Shown here in pieces: positions 14,570 through 16,134 of a DNA stretch of 16,134 nt; the stretch's first letter is position 1, and every line of letters starts with the position of its first letter. The position numbers and the translations under genes were made by a program. This stretch comes from an uncultured Pseudomonadota bacterium. GTDB lineage: Bacteria > Pseudomonadota > Gammaproteobacteria > Burkholderiales > SG8-39. The stretch spans positions 1 to 16,134 of the forward strand of contig CAIVVS010000173.1 in the NCBI GenBank assembly GCA_903909415.1, given 5' to 3'. The notes beneath the pieces are model-generated. The model was given only the letters and a program-made list of their open reading frames with translations, did not search any database and had not been told where the DNA came from.

Positions 14570-15862
14570 ATGATCCGCAGAATCCTGAACGGCCTGCTGC
14601 TGGCGGGCGCGCTGGCAGCCTGCCTGCTGCCGGGCGCCGCGCGCGCGCAGCTCACCATCGAGATCACCGGCGGCGGCGCCAACCAGATCCCGGTCGCGGT
14701 GCTGGCCTTCGCCGGCGAATCGCAGCTGCCGCAGTCGCTGACCGACATCATCGAGGCGGACCTGGCGCGCAGCGGGCGTTTCCGCATGCTCTACGCGGGC
14801 GGCGTGTCGGTCGCGCCCACCGAGCCCTCGCAGGTGAACTTCGCCGACTGGCGCTCGCGCAGCGCCGACGCCATGGTGATCGGCCAGGTCAAGTCGCTTG
14901 CCGACGGCCGCTTCGAGGTCAGCTTCCGGCTGCTGGACGTGCCCAAGCAGGCGCAGCTCGGCGGCGTGGTCTACACCATGAGCGCGCAGCAGCTGCGCCT
15001 CACCGCCCACCAGATCGCCGACTACGTCTACGAGAAGCTCACCGGCGAGAAGGGCGTGTTCGCCACGCGCGTGGCCTACGTGGTCAAGCAGGCCGGGCGC
15101 TTCGAGCTCAAGGTCGCCGATGCCGACGGGCAGAATGCGATGACCATCCTGGCCTCGCCCGAGCCGATACTCTCGCCGGCCTGGTCCCCCGACGGCACGC
15201 GCTTGGCCTATGTGTCGTTCCAGGCCAAGAAGCCGATCGTCTACATCCAGGACCTGCGCGGCGGGCGGCAGGTCACGGTGGCGAACTTCAAGGGTTCCAA
15301 CAGCGCGCCGTCGTGGTCGCCAGACGGGCGCCAGCTGGCGGTGGTGCTGTCGCGCGACGGCGGCTCCCAGATCTACCTGGTCAACCCGGACGGCTCCAAC
15401 GTGCGCCGCGTGATGACCACCAGCGCGATCGACACCGAGCCGCGCTTCTCGCCCGACGGCCAGTCGCTCTATTTCACCTCCGACCGCGGCGGCAGCCCGC
15501 AGATCTACCGAGTGGGCATCGGCGGCGGCGAGGCCACGCGCGTGACGGTGGAGGGCAGCTACAATGTGTCCCCGCGCGTGTCGCCCGACGGCAAGACCCT
15601 GGTCTACGTCGCGCGCGACGGCGGGCGCTTCAACCTGAAGGCCATGGACCTCGCCACGCGCCAGGTCCAGACCCTGACCGACACGGTGCGCGACGAATCG
15701 CCCAGCTTCGCGCCCAACGGCCGGATGATCATGTACGCCACCGAGGTGGGCGGGCGCGGCGTGCTCGCCGCGGTGTCCGCCGACGGGCGCGTGAAGCAGC
15801 GCCTCACGGTGCAGGCCGCGGACGTGCGCGAGCCGGCCTGGGGGCCGTACATCGGGCAGTAA
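14570..15862 (+). CDS. tolB: Tol-Pal system periplasmic beta-propeller protein TolB
   Basis: A 430-residue periplasmic protein that binds Pal and is pulled off it by TolA. The signal peptide MIRRILNGLLLAGALAACLL ends with cleavage after ARA (residue 26), leaving mature QLTIEITGGG. The N-terminal alpha/beta domain (about 27-160) contains IPVAVLAFAGE. The C-terminal beta-propeller shows repeated PD40/WD40-like SPDG motifs: AWSPDGTRLAYVS, SWSPDGRQLAVVL, RFSPDGQSLYFTS, RVSPDGKTLVYVA and SFAPNGRMIMYAT. Length is normal. I start at the ATG at 14570, nine bases after GAGG; the GTG at 14561 would leave no spacing to that ribosome binding site. Confidence 0.98.
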   Translation: MIRRILNGLLLAGALAACLLPGAARAQLTIEITGGGANQIPVAVLAFAGESQLPQSLTDIIEADLARSGRFRMLYAGGVSVAPTEPSQVNFADWRSRSADAMVIGQVKSLADGRFEVSFRLLDVPKQAQLGGVVYTMSAQQLRLTAHQIADYVYEKLTGEKGVFATRVAYVVKQAGRFELKVADADGQNAMTILASPEPILSPAWSPDGTRLAYVSFQAKKPIVYIQDLRGGRQVTVANFKGSNSAPSWSPDGRQLAVVLSRDGGSQIYLVNPDGSNVRRVMTTSAIDTEPRFSPDGQSLYFTSDRGGSPQIYRVGIGGGEATRVTVEGSYNVSPRVSPDGKTLVYVARDGGRFNLKAMDLATRQVQTLTDTVRDESPSFAPNGRMIMYATEVGGRGVLAAVSADGRVKQRLTVQAADVREPAWGPYIGQ

Positions 15863-15991
15863 GCGATCGCAAGCGCGTTGCGGCCGGGGATTGGCCGCAA
15901 GCGTGTTGTCGCAGGTGGGTTGCCGCTCGGTGCGGCATCGCAGTAGACGCAGCGCGCATTGGATGCAGCAAACGCACAAGGAGCCAGAACA
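15863..15991 (+). other. tolB-pal intergenic region with two hairpins and a direct repeat
   Basis: TTGCGGCC (15878-15885) pairs perfectly with GGCCGCAA (15893-15900) across 7 nt, and TGCCGC (15921-15926) pairs with GCGGCA (15932-15937) across 5 nt. A 12-bp direct repeat, GCAAGCGCGTTG (15869-15880) and GCAAGCGTGTTG (15897-15908), flanks and partly overlaps the first stem. There is no T-run, so these are more likely mRNA stabilising or partial-attenuation structures than a full terminator. Pal is usually made in much greater amounts than TolQRAB, so RNA processing or a pal-specific promoter here would fit. AAGGAG for pal is at 15978-15983. Confidence 0.5.
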
Positions 15992-16134
15992 ATGAAAAGA
16001 CTTGCAGGCCTGATTTTCGCGGCAGCCGGCATCGCGGTGTTCTCCGGTTGCTCCAGCACGCCCACCGCCGAGCAGGCTCCCGCCGGCGTCGAGGACCGCA
16101 CGCCCACCACCGGCCAGTCCAGCCCGGCGGTGAC
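15992..16134 (+). CDS. pal: Peptidoglycan-associated lipoprotein Pal (5' part, cut by the window edge)
   Basis: Only the first 47 codons are in the window. The sequence is a lipoprotein signal peptide, MKRLAGLIFAAAGIAVFSGC, with the lipidated Cys at residue 20, followed by SSTPTAEQAPAGVEDRTPTT, the flexible N-terminal linker typical of betaproteobacterial Pal. Position -3 of the lipobox is Phe rather than the usual Leu. AAGGAG eight bases before the ATG is the best ribosome binding site in the window, which fits a highly expressed lipoprotein. The OmpA-like peptidoglycan-binding domain lies beyond the edge; identity rests on the lipobox, the linker and position after tolB. Confidence 0.92.
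   Translation, partial: MKRLAGLIFAAAGIAVFSGCSSTPTAEQAPAGVEDRTPTTGQSSPAV

Noticed and set aside
14426..15979. Long minus-strand open frame opposite tolB
   Set aside because: A composition shadow of tolB with no domain or ribosome binding site; tolB is unambiguous.
1..16134. CRISPR arrays, tRNA genes, insertion-sequence ends, toxin-antitoxin or phage-defence genes
   Set aside because: No regular spaced repeats, cloverleaf-like sequences, transposase motifs or paired small toxin/antitoxin frames were found by reading both strands. The HerA-like ATPase has no nuclease or SIR2 partner next to it in the window.

Overview
The window is a GC-rich chromosomal stretch from a proteobacterium, most likely a betaproteobacterium. 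YebC ([20 protein letters not shown]), RuvC ([20 protein letters not shown]), YbgC (Tyr where gammaproteobacteria usually have His) and TolB all read as betaproteobacterial versions from memory; no search was run and no genus is proposed. The genes are intact and similar in base composition. No tRNA, rRNA, insertion sequence, phage gene or CRISPR array was seen. No gene-free stretch exceeds 300 bases; the longest is about 155.

The backbone is the conserved housekeeping order yebC-ruvC-ruvA-ruvB-ybgC-tolQ-tolR-tolA-tolB-pal, known for example from Pseudomonas. Here it is opened at three places by accessory genes. (1) Between yebC and ruvC are a DMT/EamA transporter, a membrane Cache-GGDEF diguanylate cyclase and, on the other strand, a group A flavin monooxygenase. 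(2) Between ruvA and ruvB is an FkbM-type methyltransferase on the minus strand. (3) Between ruvB and ybgC are a secreted DUF2330 protein and an RnfD/NqrB-like membrane protein. A HerA-like ATPase (DUF853/YjgR family) lies upstream, divergent from yebC.

Region by region: 16-1596 HerA-like ATPase (-); 1727-2452 yebC; 2564-5103 transporter and diguanylate cyclase; 5123-6271 monooxygenase (-); 6365-7525 ruvC-ruvA; 7559-8350 methyltransferase (-); 8499-9572 ruvB, closed by two strong hairpins; 9728-15862 a chain DUF2330, RnfD-like, ybgC, tolQ, tolR, tolA, tolB; 15992 to the window edge, the start of pal. RuvABC resolve Holliday junctions. YbgC, TolQRAB and Pal form the trans-envelope machine that constricts the outer membrane at division.

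Two things stand out. The ruvA start region is a 14-bp triplication that puts two five-codon mini-ORFs between ruvC and ruvA, each joined to the next by an ATGA stop/start overlap. The DUF2330/RnfD-like pair is joined to ybgC and tolQ by successive 4-nt stop/start overlaps (GTGA, TTGA, ATGA), so two genes of unknown role appear to be built into the head of an essential envelope operon. A further point is that ruvC and the divergent monooxygenase each have a -10-like hexamer 5-7 nt before the start codon, which suggests leaderless messages.
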